64,000 bases of DNA from assembly GCF_016862555.1 (NCBI RefSeq), contig NZ_BONE01000038.1, positions 1 to 64,000 of the forward strand, in the 5' to 3' direction. The position numbers and the translations under genes were made by a program. This document shows positions 1-8,944 of the stretch, piece by piece. A model generated the notes under the pieces. It ran no database searches. It was given only the letters and a program-made list of their open reading frames with translations, and was not told the DNA's origin. Source of the DNA: Asanoa siamensis. Its GTDB lineage: Bacteria; Actinomycetota; Actinomycetes; Mycobacteriales; Micromonosporaceae. Each line of letters begins with the position of its first letter. The stretch's first letter is position 1.

Positions 1-21
1 CCACCCCGGGACTCGGGGTGG
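1..21 (-). terminator. GC-rich hairpin after the ThuA/PQQ gene
   Basis: A perfect 8-bp stem (CCACCCCG paired with CGGGGTGG, loop of 5) lies just past the stop codon of the leftward gene. It could be an intrinsic terminator. The base run that should follow it falls outside the window, so a T-tract cannot be checked. Confidence 0.45.
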
Positions 22-42
22 CGGGCCGCCGTGTGGAAAGGG

Positions 43-3000
43 TCAGCCGAACTGGACCCAGTTGAGATTGACGAGGCCGGTCGTCGGGCCGCCGGTGACG
101 CCACCGAAGACCAGGTAGAGCTTGTGTGCCCCCGCCGGCTGGCTGACCGGCACCGAGGTCTCGACGAAGGCGCTGTTGCCCGTCGTCGCGTTCAGTGTCG
201 CCGTGCCGACCACCGGGCCCGTGGGCGAGTCGAACCGGAGCTCGACGGTGGCCCGCGGCGTGCCCGCCGTGGCCGCCGAGCCGCCCGAGTGCCGCAGCGT
301 CACGGTCGAGACGCCGGCCAGGTTGATCGGGTCGAAGGCGATGTTGTCGCCCACGTCGATGCCGTTGACGTGCTGGCCGCCGCCGGTGTCACCGGTGTTC
401 GCGACCGTCACGCCGGTCTGCACCTGCGCGAACTCCGCCTGCTGCCGCGGCGTCTGGATGACCGCCTGCGCCACCGTCGTCAGCGGCGGCTGGCCGCCAC
501 CACCGAGGTCGGTGTACGACGCGCTGACCGCACCGAACAGGTAGCCGCCCGCGTGGTCGGCGCCGTCCGCCGGGGACTGCACCGTGCCCGTACACCCGGT
601 GGTCGAGCCGTCCGGGTGGCCGTGGGTGTCGTGGCCGAGCACGAACGTCACGACGACCCGCGAGCAGTCGATCGGCCCGTCCTCGGGATCGGTGACCTCG
701 ACCGTGTAGGGAATCGAGTCACCCCAGTTGAACAACGTGCCGGCGATCGGCGTGGTGACGCGAACCGTGGGCGCGGTGTTGCCCACCACGATGACCGTCG
801 TCAGCACACCCGTCTTGCCGCTCGAGTCCGTCACCGTCAGCTTGGCCACATAGGAGCCGTTCTGGGTGTACGTGTACGAGGGGTTCGGGTCCGCCGAGTC
901 GACCGTGCCGTCGTTGGTGAAGTCCCAGGCGTACGAGATGGACTCGCCCGGGTCCGGGTCGTGGGTGCTGGCCGACGAGAACGCGACGGTCAGCGGTGCC
1001 TGCCCGGAGGTCGGCGTCGCGCTCACCTTGACGACCGGCGAGCGGGTGCCCTTGACGTAGCGGATGACGGAGAGCTGGGCGTCGGGGTTGGCGTTGAAGA
1101 AGCCGTCGCCGTACTCCAGGACGTAGAGCGCGCCGTCCGGCCCGAACTGCATCTCCATCGGGTTGTCGAAGACCGTGCCGGGCAGGAACTGCTCGACGCC
1201 GCTCAGGTTGCCCTTGCCGTCCGTCCGCATCATGAACAGCTTGTCGCGGGTGAACTCGCCGAACACCACGGCGTTGTCGAAGTACTCGGGGAACTTCACC
1301 TGCGAGTCGCTGTCCGCGTCGTACTTGTAGATCGGGCCGCCGTGCGGACCGACGCCGCCCGTGCCGATCACCGGCCACTTGAAGTCACACGGGATCGGCG
1401 GGTTCTGCAGGTACGCGCTGCCGCACGGCGTGCGCGCCTCGTACGTGTACCAGAACTGCGGCTGCTGCACCGCCGGCAGCACGGTCAGGCCCGTGTTGTG
1501 CCGCGAGTCGTTGACCGGAGCGCCGCAGTTGAACGGCTCACCGGACGTACGCGTGGCGAAGTCGAAGTCGAAGTACGGCAGGCTCGGCGACACACACAGC
1601 GGCCAGCCGTAGTTGCCGGCCTTGTTGGTGCTGAACCACCGACCGGTGCCCTCCGGGCCACGCGCGGGGTTGGAGGCGCGCGAGTCGGGGGAGTAGTCGG
1701 CGATGTAGAGCCGCCCGGTCGCGTCGACGTCGAAGCGGAACGGGTTGCGCAGGCCCATCAGGAAGATCTCCGGACGGGTCTTGCCGGTGAGGTCCTGCGC
1801 CTCCGGGAACAGGTTGCCGGCCGGCGACGTGTAGGTGCCGTTGGCCTTCACCTTGATCCGCAGCACCTTGCCGCGCAGGTCGTTGGTGTTGGCCGATGAA
1901 CGCCGCGCGTCGTACCCGGGGCCCTGGGTGGGCTGGTCGTTGATCGGCGTGAAGCCGTCCGAGCCACCGGCGTTGGTGTCGTCACCGGTGATCAGGAACA
2001 GGTTGCCCTTGCCGTCGAACTTGACCTGACCCGCCACGTGGCAGCAGATGCCGCGGTCGACGTCGACCCGGATGATCTGCTGCTCCGACGCCAGGTCGAG
2101 GTGCGGGGTGGGCGACTCCACCAGCTTGAACCGGGAAAGCTGGTTGTAGCCCTTGAACTTGTCCCACGTCGTCGGGTCGGCGTTGGTCGCCGGCGCGTCA
2201 CCCTCGTTGACACCCGGGGTGGCCGGGTCGTCGACCGGCGTATTCAATCGCGGCGAGTAGTAGACGTACACCCACTTGTTCGTGGCGAAGTCGGGGTCGA
2301 TCGCCACCGTCTGCAGGCCGTCCTCGTCGTGCGAGTAGACCTCCATCGTGGTGATCACCGGGCTGGCGTTGGTCTCCGGGTCGTAGAGCCGGATCTGGCC
2401 GCCGCGGGTGTTGTGCAGCACCCGGCCGTCGGGCAGCACGGCCAGCGACATCGGCTCGCCGGGCTCGTCGTTGAGGGTGACCTTCTCGTAGTTGGCCAGT
2501 ACGGTCGCGCCGCAGTCGCCCTCGACCACGCCGGAGGCCCACTGGATGCCGCCGAGCAGGTGCTTCCTGTAGGCCGCGGCCCGGTAGGTCTCGATGGAGT
2601 GCCCGAGTCCGGTGTAGAACGACCGGCCGCCCTGGTAGTCCTTGCACCAGCTCACCGGGTGGTCGAAGCCCATGGTGGCGCCGGTGATGCTGGCCGGGTC
2701 GACCGTGGCGAGCACGTGCGACTGCCCGCGGACGTTGGCGGTGAAGTTGTACCACTCCTCGGTCAGAGTCAGGTTCGCCGGCACGGTCTCGGTCGCCGGG
2801 TGGACCCGGTCGGCGACGTTCACGTTGCCCGCCTCGACGCCGGTCGCGCCGGCGACCTTCGCGCCGACCAGGGTCTGGTAGAACGCCCAGTCCGGCTCGG
2901 TCTCCGCGGCCGCGTGGACGCCGACGTAGCCGCCGCCGGCCTTGATGTATCCCTCGAACGCGGCCTGCTGGGTCGGGTTGAGGATGTCGCCGGTGGTGTT

Positions 3001-3381
3001 GAGGAACACGACGGCGCGGAACTTCGCCAGGTTCTCCGCGGTGAAGTCGGCCGCGTTCTGGCTGGCGGTGACGGTGAAACCGTTGTCCTGCGCCAGCGCG
3101 CGGATGGTGGCGACGCCGTCCTGGATGGACGGCCGGCGGACGCCGGCGGTCTTGGTGAAGACGAGGACCTTGTAGTTCTTCGGGGCGCGCGCCTGCGAGC
3201 GCAGGGCCGGTGGCCCGTTCTCGGCCGCGACGAGCGCCTCCGGCTCCGCGGTGCGGGAGCTGCCCGCCGCGGGATCGGTGGCTCGGGGATCCGCCTGGGC
3301 ACTGGCCGGAGCCAGCACCAGCGGTATCCCCACGGTCGCCGCGGCCAGCACGGCCAGCCGGCGACGAAGGGTGGTTGGCAT
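43..3381 (-). CDS. Secreted ThuA / PQQ-dependent sugar dehydrogenase / PKD / CBM6-like protein
   Basis: 1112 aa. A Sec signal peptide (residues 1-30, MPTTLRRRLAVL then a hydrophobic run to AQA) is followed by a ThuA-like class I amidotransferase-fold domain (about 67-285, with GGYVGVHAA and WASG). Next comes a glucose/sorbosone-dehydrogenase beta-propeller (about 300-780, with GICCHVAGQ, LRNPFRF and LEYGDGFF), a PKD domain (about 790-870, YAWDFTNDG), an Ig-like segment, and a C-terminal carbohydrate-binding CBM6-like beta-sandwich ending LNWVQFG. The family oxidises aldoses outside the cell using PQQ; ThuA domains belong to keto-sugar metabolism. The start has a GGAGG site 5 bases upstream. 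It is downstream of, and probably cotranscribed with, the Tat-exported isomerase-like gene. A second PQQ/PKD protein lies at the far end of the window. The substrate is unknown. Confidence 0.9.
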   Translation of the reverse strand: MPTTLRRRLAVLAAATVGIPLVLAPASAQADPRATDPAAGSSRTAEPEALVAAENGPPALRSQARAPKNYKVLVFTKTAGVRRPSIQDGVATIRALAQDNGFTVTASQNAADFTAENLAKFRAVVFLNTTGDILNPTQQAAFEGYIKAGGGYVGVHAAAETEPDWAFYQTLVGAKVAGATGVEAGNVNVADRVHPATETVPANLTLTEEWYNFTANVRGQSHVLATVDPASITGATMGFDHPVSWCKDYQGGRSFYTGLGHSIETYRAAAYRKHLLGGIQWASGVVEGDCGATVLANYEKVTLNDEPGEPMSLAVLPDGRVLHNTRGGQIRLYDPETNASPVITTMEVYSHDEDGLQTVAIDPDFATNKWVYVYYSPRLNTPVDDPATPGVNEGDAPATNADPTTWDKFKGYNQLSRFKLVESPTPHLDLASEQQIIRVDVDRGICCHVAGQVKFDGKGNLFLITGDDTNAGGSDGFTPINDQPTQGPGYDARRSSANTNDLRGKVLRIKVKANGTYTSPAGNLFPEAQDLTGKTRPEIFLMGLRNPFRFDVDATGRLYIADYSPDSRASNPARGPEGTGRWFSTNKAGNYGWPLCVSPSLPYFDFDFATRTSGEPFNCGAPVNDSRHNTGLTVLPAVQQPQFWYTYEARTPCGSAYLQNPPIPCDFKWPVIGTGGVGPHGGPIYKYDADSDSQVKFPEYFDNAVVFGEFTRDKLFMMRTDGKGNLSGVEQFLPGTVFDNPMEMQFGPDGALYVLEYGDGFFNANPDAQLSVIRYVKGTRSPVVKVSATPTSGQAPLTVAFSSASTHDPDPGESISYAWDFTNDGTVDSADPNPSYTYTQNGSYVAKLTVTDSSGKTGVLTTVIVVGNTAPTVRVTTPIAGTLFNWGDSIPYTVEVTDPEDGPIDCSRVVVTFVLGHDTHGHPDGSTTGCTGTVQSPADGADHAGGYLFGAVSASYTDLGGGGQPPLTTVAQAVIQTPRQQAEFAQVQTGVTVANTGDTGGGQHVNGIDVGDNIAFDPINLAGVSTVTLRHSGGSAATAGTPRATVELRFDSPTGPVVGTATLNATTGNSAFVETSVPVSQPAGAHKLYLVFGGVTGGPTTGLVNLNWVQFG

Positions 3382-3416
3382 TCGTTCCTCCGGGGTGGTG
3401 GGGTTATCGCCTCGGA

Positions 3417-3444
3417 GGCCGGGCGCGCGCCGCCGCGCCCGGCC
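3417..3444 (-). other. Intercistronic 10-bp hairpin
   Basis: GGCCGGGCGC at 3417-3426 pairs perfectly with GCGCCCGGCC at 3435-3444, between the isomerase-like gene and the ThuA/PQQ gene, which read in the same direction. It lacks a T-tract. I infer partial termination or mRNA stabilisation that sets the ratio of the two products, rather than full termination. Confidence 0.5.
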
Positions 3445-3467
3445 GGTGTCCCGAGTGGGACCGGACC

Positions 3468-4580
3468 TCAGTGCCCGCGCTTGTAGATGGTCAGCTCGGA
3501 CATGTTCTGGTAGGACAGTGCCGCGAAGTCCAGCGACTGGCCGGGGTTGGTCGCGCCGCCGGGAGCGGTGTCCTGCTCCCAGTTGGCGTGCCGCTCGTTG
3601 GCGTCGCCGATGGTCTCGAAGAACTGCTGGAAGTTGATGTCACCCTCGCCGAGCGGGGTCATCTCGTAGCCGTTGGCCAGCGCGCTGTTGCGGTTGCCGT
3701 CCTTGGCGTGGAACAGCGGGAACCGGTCGCCGCGGGCGGCCACGTTGAGGATCGGGTCGAACAGGTCGGTGCGCTCGAAGCCGCGCTTGTCGATGTACTT
3801 CTGGTGCTTGAAGCGCGCCACGTACGCCCAGTAGATGTCCAGCTCGAAGAACACGTACTTCGGGTCGGCCTTGCCGAAGAAGTACTCCAGCCGGCGGATG
3901 CCGGAGGAGCGGGTCGGCCGGCCGTTGGCGTCGAACGGGCCCTCGTCGAGCAGGAACGAGTACGCCGCGTCGTGGTTGTGCGTGTAGAGCTTCATGCCGC
4001 GCTTGCGGGCCTGCCGGCCGAGCTCGTTCCAGAGGTCGGCGGCCGCGTCCCAGTCCGACGCGTAGCTGGAGTTCGTCGGGTCGGAACCGGTGCCGATGTG
4101 CTTCATGCCCAACGTCTGGGCGATGTCCATCTGCTGGGTGAAGGTGGTCGCGTTGATCGACGCGTGGGTGCCGTTGGCCACCAGGCCGTTGTCGTCGAGG
4201 ATCTTGCGGATCTCCTCGGGCGTGATCTGCCGGCCCAGGATCGAGGTGTGCTGGTTGTAGCCGGCGAACTCGACCTCCTTGTAACCGAGCTCGGCGATCC
4301 GGGCCAGCACCCGCTCGAAGCCGTACGGGACGCCGCTGTCGTCCGGAGCGGCCGAGATCCGGTCGCGCACCGAGTAGAGGATGATGCCGCGCCGCTTCTC
4401 GGGGATCAGCTCCTCGGCCCGCAGCCCGCGGGTGCCGATGGCGGGCGTGCTGGTCGACAGCACCGGGAGCCCGGCGGCACCGAGCGCGGCGCCCGCCGCG
4501 GCCGAGGCCTTCAGGATGTTGCGCCGGGTGAGCCGGCGGCGCTCGGCGGGATCCATCGGCATAGCTGGGGTTTCGGTCAT
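3468..4580 (-). CDS. Tat-exported sugar phosphate isomerase/epimerase-like TIM-barrel protein
   Basis: 370 aa. The N-terminus carries a twin-arginine signal (RRLTRRNILK, then an Ala-rich hydrophobic stretch to about residue 45), so the protein is probably exported folded. The rest is an AP-endonuclease-2/xylose-isomerase-like TIM barrel, with KEVEFAGYN near the start of the barrel, GTHASIN, YTHNHD and LFHAKDGN as probable metal-binding strands. Exported members of this family occur beside oxidoreductases and ThuA proteins and are thought to act on oxidised (keto) sugars. The start has GAGAGGA 8 bases upstream. A LacI-type operator and two GC hairpins lie in its leader, and the ThuA/PQQ gene follows 86 bases downstream. 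The reaction is not established. Confidence 0.85.
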   Translation of the reverse strand: MTETPAMPMDPAERRRLTRRNILKASAAAGAALGAAGLPVLSTSTPAIGTRGLRAEELIPEKRRGIILYSVRDRISAAPDDSGVPYGFERVLARIAELGYKEVEFAGYNQHTSILGRQITPEEIRKILDDNGLVANGTHASINATTFTQQMDIAQTLGMKHIGTGSDPTNSSYASDWDAAADLWNELGRQARKRGMKLYTHNHDAAYSFLLDEGPFDANGRPTRSSGIRRLEYFFGKADPKYVFFELDIYWAYVARFKHQKYIDKRGFERTDLFDPILNVAARGDRFPLFHAKDGNRNSALANGYEMTPLGEGDINFQQFFETIGDANERHANWEQDTAPGGATNPGQSLDFAALSYQNMSELTIYKRGH

Positions 4581-4596
4581 CGTCGTCCGTCCTCTC

Positions 4597-4644
4597 GGCG
4601 GCTGGGCAGCCGCCAGCAGCGCGACGGCGAGGGTGAGCCGTCGC
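4597..4644 (-). other. Two consecutive leader hairpins
   Basis: GGCGGCTG/CAGCCGCC (4597-4604 with 4607-4614) and GCGACGGC/GCCGTCGC (4621-4628 with 4637-4644) are two perfect 8-bp stems between the operator and the ribosome-binding site of the Tat-exported isomerase-like gene. They could act as a translation or attenuation element. No aptamer of a known riboswitch class is recognisable. Confidence 0.45.
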
Positions 4645-4657
4645 GAAGGGATGAGCG

Positions 4658-4669
4658 TGAATCGATTCA
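4658..4669. promoter_or_regulatory. LacI-type operator TGAATCGATTCA
   Basis: A perfect 12-bp palindrome with the central CG typical of LacI/CcpA-family sites, 78 bases upstream of the Tat-exported isomerase-like gene. It is identical to the box upstream of the rhamnosidase at 29987-29998 and one base from the box at 27103-27114, suggesting control by the same regulator (inference). Confidence 0.65.
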
Positions 4670-4907
4670 GGCGCCGCCGATGCGCCCAGGTGCGTGGTCA
4701 GGTCCGACAGAGGCAGAACAGGCCGCGGTGCCACGCGCGGCGGGCGACCGGTCCTGGGATGACCGGGCGTCCCGTGGTGTGTCCTGTGTGTTACGAAGGA
4801 TAGGGAGACGATAATGTCAGGGGCGCCCAAAAAGATAGATGGTTGCTAACGAAAGTTCTTAGAAGATCGTCGTAACTTTTGCACGATCATCAGAAAGTCC
4901 GTCTGGG

Positions 4908-6116
4908 CTACCAACTGTGCAGCGTGCCGTCCTCGAGCCGGTTGACGGGCAGGGCGGCCGGCCGGTATGGATACCGCGCCGCGAGCTCCTCGTCGATGTC
5001 GACACCGAGGCCGGGCTCCTCCGCGGGGTGCAGGTAGCCGTCCGCGAAGTGGTAGCCGTGCGGGAACACCGCGTCGGTCTCCGCCGTGTGTCGCATGTAC
5101 TCCTGGAGCCCGAAGTTGGGGATCGAGATGTCCAGGTGCAGCGCCGCGGACATGCACACCGGCGACAGGTCGGTGGCGCCGTGCGAGCCGCTGCGCACCT
5201 GGTAGAGGGCGGCCAGGTCGAAGATCCGGCGCAGGTGCGTGAGGCCGCCCGCGTGCACCACGGTCGCGCGGATGTAGTCGACGAGCTGCTCGGTGATGAG
5301 CTGCTGGCAGTCCCAGATGCCGCTGAAGATCTCGCCGATCGCGATGGGTGTCGTCGTGTGCCGCCGGATCAGCCGCAGGCCCTCCTGCAGCTCGGCGGGG
5401 GTCGGGTCCTCGATCCAGGTCAGCGCGTACGGCTCGAGGCTCTTGCCCAGGCGGCCCGCCTCGATCGGGGTGAGCCGGTGGTGCACGTCGTGCAGCAGCC
5501 GCAGCGCCGGGCCGAACTCGTCGCGCACCCGGGCGAACACCGACGGCGTGTGGGCGAGGTAGCGCTCGGTCGACCAGACGTTCTCGCTCGGCACCGCGGC
5601 GTCGGCCGGCTCGTAGAACATCTTGTCGCCGCTGACGCCGTACGTGCTGGCCAGCCCCGGCACGCCGGTCTGCACCCGGACGGCCTTGTAGCCCAGGTCG
5701 ACGTAGCGGGCCACCTCGACCAGCACCTCGTCGACGGTCTCCGCGTTGGCGTGCCCGTACACGGTGACGCCCTCCCGGCTGCGACCGCCGAGCAGCTGGT
5801 AGACCGGCATGCCGGCGGCCTTGCCCTTGATGTCCCAGAGCGCCGTGTCCACCGCCGCGATCGCGGTCATCGTCACCGGGCCGCGCCGCCAGTAGGCACC
5901 CTTGTAGAGGTACTGCCAGGTGTCCTCGATGCGGCTCGCGTCGCGGCCGATCAGCGTCGGCACCACGTGGTCGCGCAGATAGCTCGCCACCGCGAGCTCG
6001 CGGCCGTTGAGCGTCGCGTCGCCGACACCGGTCAGGCCGTCGTCCGTCACGACTTTGAGGGTGACGAAGTTGCGACCGGGGCAGGTGACGATCACCCGCG
6101 CGTCGACGATCTTCAC
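4908..6116 (-). CDS. Mannonate dehydratase-type enolase superfamily protein (ManD/RspA)
   Basis: 402 aa from the GTG at 6116, which has GGAGGC 6 bases upstream; an ATG 75 bases further up lacks a site and would add an Arg-rich tail. The length matches characterised ManD proteins (about 400 aa). The barrel shows the ManD metal/catalytic signature HDVHHRLTP, then WIEDP, IGEIFSG and [10 protein letters not shown]. ManD enzymes dehydrate D-mannonate to 2-keto-3-deoxygluconate; some relatives act on D-gluconate or only weakly, so the exact substrate is uncertain. It is the last gene of a leftward seven-gene operon with a sugar ABC transporter, which points to use of a hexuronate, aldonate or a derived glycoside. 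No uxaC, uxuB or kdgK is in the window. Confidence 0.88.
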   Translation of the reverse strand: MKIVDARVIVTCPGRNFVTLKVVTDDGLTGVGDATLNGRELAVASYLRDHVVPTLIGRDASRIEDTWQYLYKGAYWRRGPVTMTAIAAVDTALWDIKGKAAGMPVYQLLGGRSREGVTVYGHANAETVDEVLVEVARYVDLGYKAVRVQTGVPGLASTYGVSGDKMFYEPADAAVPSENVWSTERYLAHTPSVFARVRDEFGPALRLLHDVHHRLTPIEAGRLGKSLEPYALTWIEDPTPAELQEGLRLIRRHTTTPIAIGEIFSGIWDCQQLITEQLVDYIRATVVHAGGLTHLRRIFDLAALYQVRSGSHGATDLSPVCMSAALHLDISIPNFGLQEYMRHTAETDAVFPHGYHFADGYLHPAEEPGLGVDIDEELAARYPYRPAALPVNRLEDGTLHSW

Positions 6117-6171
6117 GGCTGCCTCCGTCGGCGATTCGTTCAGCGTCCTCCGCCGTCGCGAGGCTGTCGCC

Positions 6172-7026
6172 TCACGACGCCGTGCGGTCACCCGCGAGCG
6201 TGCGCAGGTAGGCGAGGTTGTCCCGGGTGCGCTCCGCCAACGGTAGCGCCGTCGAGAAGTCTTCCACGGTCAGCCAGCCGTCGTAACCGACCTCCCGCAG
6301 CGTCCGCAGGTAGGCGCCGATGTCGGCCTGGCCCTCGCGGAGCGGCGCCCAGTCCGCGGCCCACGCGGTCGACCCGTCCGGCCTCTTACCCACCACCTGC
6401 CAGGCCACGTTCTTCACGTGTACGTGGGCGAGGTACGGCCCGAGCATCTCGAAGGCCGCCCGGTGGTCCTCGTGGCCCTCGTAGATGAGGTTGCCGACGT
6501 CGTGGATGACGGCGACGCGGGCCGGGTCGAGCCCGTCGACCAGCCGAAGCGCGGACGACGCCGAGGCGGCGATGGTGCCGTGGTGCAGCTCGACCAGGGC
6601 GGTGACGCCGTGTGCGGTCGCCCGCTGCGCGACCCAGGCCAGGTCATCGCGGGTTTTCTCGAACAGCTCCGGGTACGGCGCGGTGCCCAGCTTCGGCATC
6701 GTGACCCGGACGCGGCCGGCTCGCAGGGTCGCCGTCGCGGCGAGCACGCGCTCGACGTCCTCGCGCGCGCTGCTGGGGACGTAGGCGCCGATGCCCGAGT
6801 AGTCGAGGCCCGCGGCGCGGGTGATCCGGTCGATCTCGGGCAGGCTCTCCTCCAGTCCGTTCAACGGCCAGGTGGCGCGATTGCCGGCCCAGAAGCCGGG
6901 CTCGGCCGCGTCGGCCTGGTCGGTGACCCGCCACTCGACGCCGTCCCAGCCCTGCGCGGCCAGCTCCCGGGCCGCCTCCGCCGGCGTCCACTGTGGTGTC
7001 GAAGCGGTGAACACCGAGAACCTCAC
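6172..7026 (-). CDS. Sugar phosphate isomerase/epimerase family protein
   Basis: 284 aa. An AP-endonuclease-2-like TIM barrel: WDGVEWRV on an early strand, VELHHG (metal ligand Glu/His), [15 protein letters not shown] and a closing VEDFS near the C-terminus follow the usual order of metal-binding strands. The cytosolic family includes isomerases, epimerases and lyases acting on sugars or keto-glycosides. The ATG overlaps the stop of the oxidoreductase gene by 4 bases (ATGA), so the two are translationally coupled. Pairing with a Gfo/Idh/MocA enzyme suggests sequential oxidation and isomerisation or cleavage (inference). The substrate is unknown. Confidence 0.85.
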   Translation of the reverse strand: MRFSVFTASTPQWTPAEAARELAAQGWDGVEWRVTDQADAAEPGFWAGNRATWPLNGLEESLPEIDRITRAAGLDYSGIGAYVPSSAREDVERVLAATATLRAGRVRVTMPKLGTAPYPELFEKTRDDLAWVAQRATAHGVTALVELHHGTIAASASSALRLVDGLDPARVAVIHDVGNLIYEGHEDHRAAFEMLGPYLAHVHVKNVAWQVVGKRPDGSTAWAADWAPLREGQADIGAYLRTLREVGYDGWLTVEDFSTALPLAERTRDNLAYLRTLAGDRTAS

Positions 7027-8114
7027 TGGGCCACCTCCGCCAGGTCGTCGTGGTTGCCGGCCAGCACGTCGTCGAGCGTCACCGGGCGGCCCAGTGCCGC
7101 GGACGCGTACACCGCGTGCACGACGGCGACCGCGAGCAGCCCGTCGCGCAGTCCGACGCCAGGTCGCCGCCCCCCGTCGATGGCGGCGACCACGTCCGCG
7201 TACTGGCGCAGGTGGCCCAGCACGAAGCTGTCCTCGGGTTTCGGGGCGCCGCGCAGCTCACTCACGGGGACCGCGTCGGCGGCCCGCTCGACCGGGCGCG
7301 GGCCGGCGGTCGCCTGCAGGAACTCGAGCTGGTCGTCGTGGATGACCGCCGAGCCGGCCGTGCCGTGGAGCTGGAGCCGGACCCCGATGCCGGGATGGGC
7401 CGCGGTGGTGGCGTGCAGGGTGGCCAGCGCGCCGTCCGCGAACCGCAACGTGGCCGCGGCGACGTCCTCGACCTCGATGTCGTCGTGGGCCAGGCGGGCC
7501 GTGACGGCCGAGACCTCGACCGGTGCGCCGAGGAGCCAGACCAGCAGATCGACGGTGTGTACGCCCTGGTTCATCAGCGCCCCGCCGCCGTCGAGCTGCC
7601 AGGTGCCACGCCACGCGGCCGAGTCGTAGTAGGACTGTGCGCGCCACCACGGGACAGTGGCGACCGCGGAGGTGAGCCGGCCCAGGCCGCCGCCGTGCGC
7701 GGCCGCGGCGACCGCGACGCTGGCCGGGTCGAAGCGGTGCTGGCTGACGACCGAGGCGACCAGGCCGCCGGCGGTGAACTCGCCTTCCCGGTCGGCGAGA
7801 CGGCGGGCGGTCCGCGGGTTCACGTCCAGTGGCTTCTCGACCAGCACGTGGGCGCCCGCTTCCAGGGCCTGCTCGGCGAGGGCGGCGTGGGTGCCGGTGG
7901 GGGAGCAGACGGTGACGAGACCACCGGGCGTGACGGCCTCGGCCAGGGTGGCGAAGCGTTCCGGGTCACCTGTGCGGCCGGCCAGCGCTTCCCGGGCGGC
8001 CTCGTCCGGGTCGACGATCGCGGCGAGCCGCAGCCGCGGGTGGCGGAGCACGGCGTCGGCGTGGACCTCGCCGATGATGCCGGCTCCGACCACGGTGACG
8101 GGGATGTCGGTCAT
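7023..8114 (-). CDS. Gfo/Idh/MocA family NAD(P)-dependent oxidoreductase
   Basis: 363 aa. The N-terminal Rossmann fold shows VVGAGIIGEVHA, and the conserved EKPLD motif follows (VEKPLDVNPRTA). The C-terminal half is the beta-sheet substrate domain with NQGVHTVDLLVWLLG, whose His is the usual catalytic position. The family oxidises a sugar or inositol hydroxyl with NAD(P), often at C3 of a glycoside. It overlaps both neighbours by 4 bases in the ABC transporter/ManD operon. A real start at 8114 (ATGA overlap) is preferred; longer readings in this frame run through the neighbouring gene. Confidence 0.9.
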   Translation of the reverse strand: MTDIPVTVVGAGIIGEVHADAVLRHPRLRLAAIVDPDEAAREALAGRTGDPERFATLAEAVTPGGLVTVCSPTGTHAALAEQALEAGAHVLVEKPLDVNPRTARRLADREGEFTAGGLVASVVSQHRFDPASVAVAAAAHGGGLGRLTSAVATVPWWRAQSYYDSAAWRGTWQLDGGGALMNQGVHTVDLLVWLLGAPVEVSAVTARLAHDDIEVEDVAAATLRFADGALATLHATTAAHPGIGVRLQLHGTAGSAVIHDDQLEFLQATAGPRPVERAADAVPVSELRGAPKPEDSFVLGHLRQYADVVAAIDGGRRPGVGLRDGLLAVAVVHAVYASAALGRPVTLDDVLAGNHDDLAEVAQ

Positions 8115-8944
8115 CGGGTCTGCACTCCGATCTCGTGGGTGAGCGCGGCGAACGCGCGTGCGGCCCGGCCGAACGCGGCGGGGCCGGAGAAGCCGCCGGT
8201 CGCGGTCTGCAGCGCGAGGTGCGGTTCGAGGGACGCGAAGCCGGTGTATCCGTCGTCGCGCAGGGCGGTGAGGGTCTCCTTCAGCTCGCCGTCGCCGTCG
8301 CCGGCCGGGACGACCACCCCGGTCGCGGCGATCGCGTCCTTGACCTGGAGATATTCGAGGTACGGGCGGAGCTGGGCGTAGCCGTCGGTGAAGGGCCGGA
8401 CGCCGACCTGGACGAAGTTCGCGTTGTCCCAGGCGACCCGCAGCGCGGGCGAGCCGACCGACTCGACGATGTCCCGTACCCGCTCGGGTGTGTCGCCGTA
8501 GATCTCCTTCTCGTTCTCGTGGACGAGCACGACGCCCGCGGCCTCGGCGGTGGTGGCCCAGTCCCGCATCCGGCTCAGCACCTCGTCCCTCGTCTGCTCG
8601 GGCGGCACGCCCGGCGGCCGGTAGAAGGAGAACAGCCGGATGTAGCGGCAGTCGAGGCGGTGGGCGGCGGCGATCGCGCGGCGCAGGCGGTCGCGCTCGC
8701 CCTCGGGGTCGTCGGTGATGCTCACCTTGCCGATCGGTGAGGCGATCGCGGAGACCGCCATGTCGCGCTCCTCCAGGATTTTTTTGATCTTGGTGAGCTG
8801 CTCGTCGTCGAGGTCGACCACGTTGACGTTCCAGGCGCTGCGCAGCTCGAGATGCCGGGCGCCCAGCGCGGACAGCACCGCGAGCTGCACCACCGGGTCC
8901 GCGTCGATCTCGTCGCCGAAGCCGGACAGGGTCCACACCGTCAC
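8111..8944 (-). CDS. Sugar phosphate isomerase/epimerase family protein
   Basis: 277 aa from a GTG at 8944 that overlaps the permease stop (GTGA). TIM barrel of the AP-endonuclease-2 type: ARHLELRSAW, VLVHENEKEI (a metal Glu), VAWDNANF, LQVKDAI and a final SLEPH. It is the second such protein in the operon and only distantly similar to the one at 6172-7026, so the two probably catalyse different steps. The first strand carries VNVVDLDDEQL, typical of members found in carbohydrate operons. Function beyond the fold is not clear. Confidence 0.85.
   Translation of the reverse strand: MTVWTLSGFGDEIDADPVVQLAVLSALGARHLELRSAWNVNVVDLDDEQLTKIKKILEERDMAVSAIASPIGKVSITDDPEGERDRLRRAIAAAHRLDCRYIRLFSFYRPPGVPPEQTRDEVLSRMRDWATTAEAAGVVLVHENEKEIYGDTPERVRDIVESVGSPALRVAWDNANFVQVGVRPFTDGYAQLRPYLEYLQVKDAIAATGVVVPAGDGDGELKETLTALRDDGYTGFASLEPHLALQTATGGFSGPAAFGRAARAFAALTHEIGVQTR

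Larger units (their letters stand above)
4581..4907 (-). promoter_or_regulatory. Promoter and leader region of the isomerase-like/ThuA operon
   Basis: This 327-base gap holds no credible gene. Reading leftward, its upstream end (about 4800-4900) is unusually AT-rich and contains an inverted repeat (AAAGTT at 4852-4857, AACTTT at 4874-4879). A perfect LacI-type palindrome follows at 4658-4669, then two GC hairpins just before the ribosome-binding site. It is most likely a regulated promoter with a structured leader. No -10/-35 pair is clear enough to assign. Confidence 0.5.
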
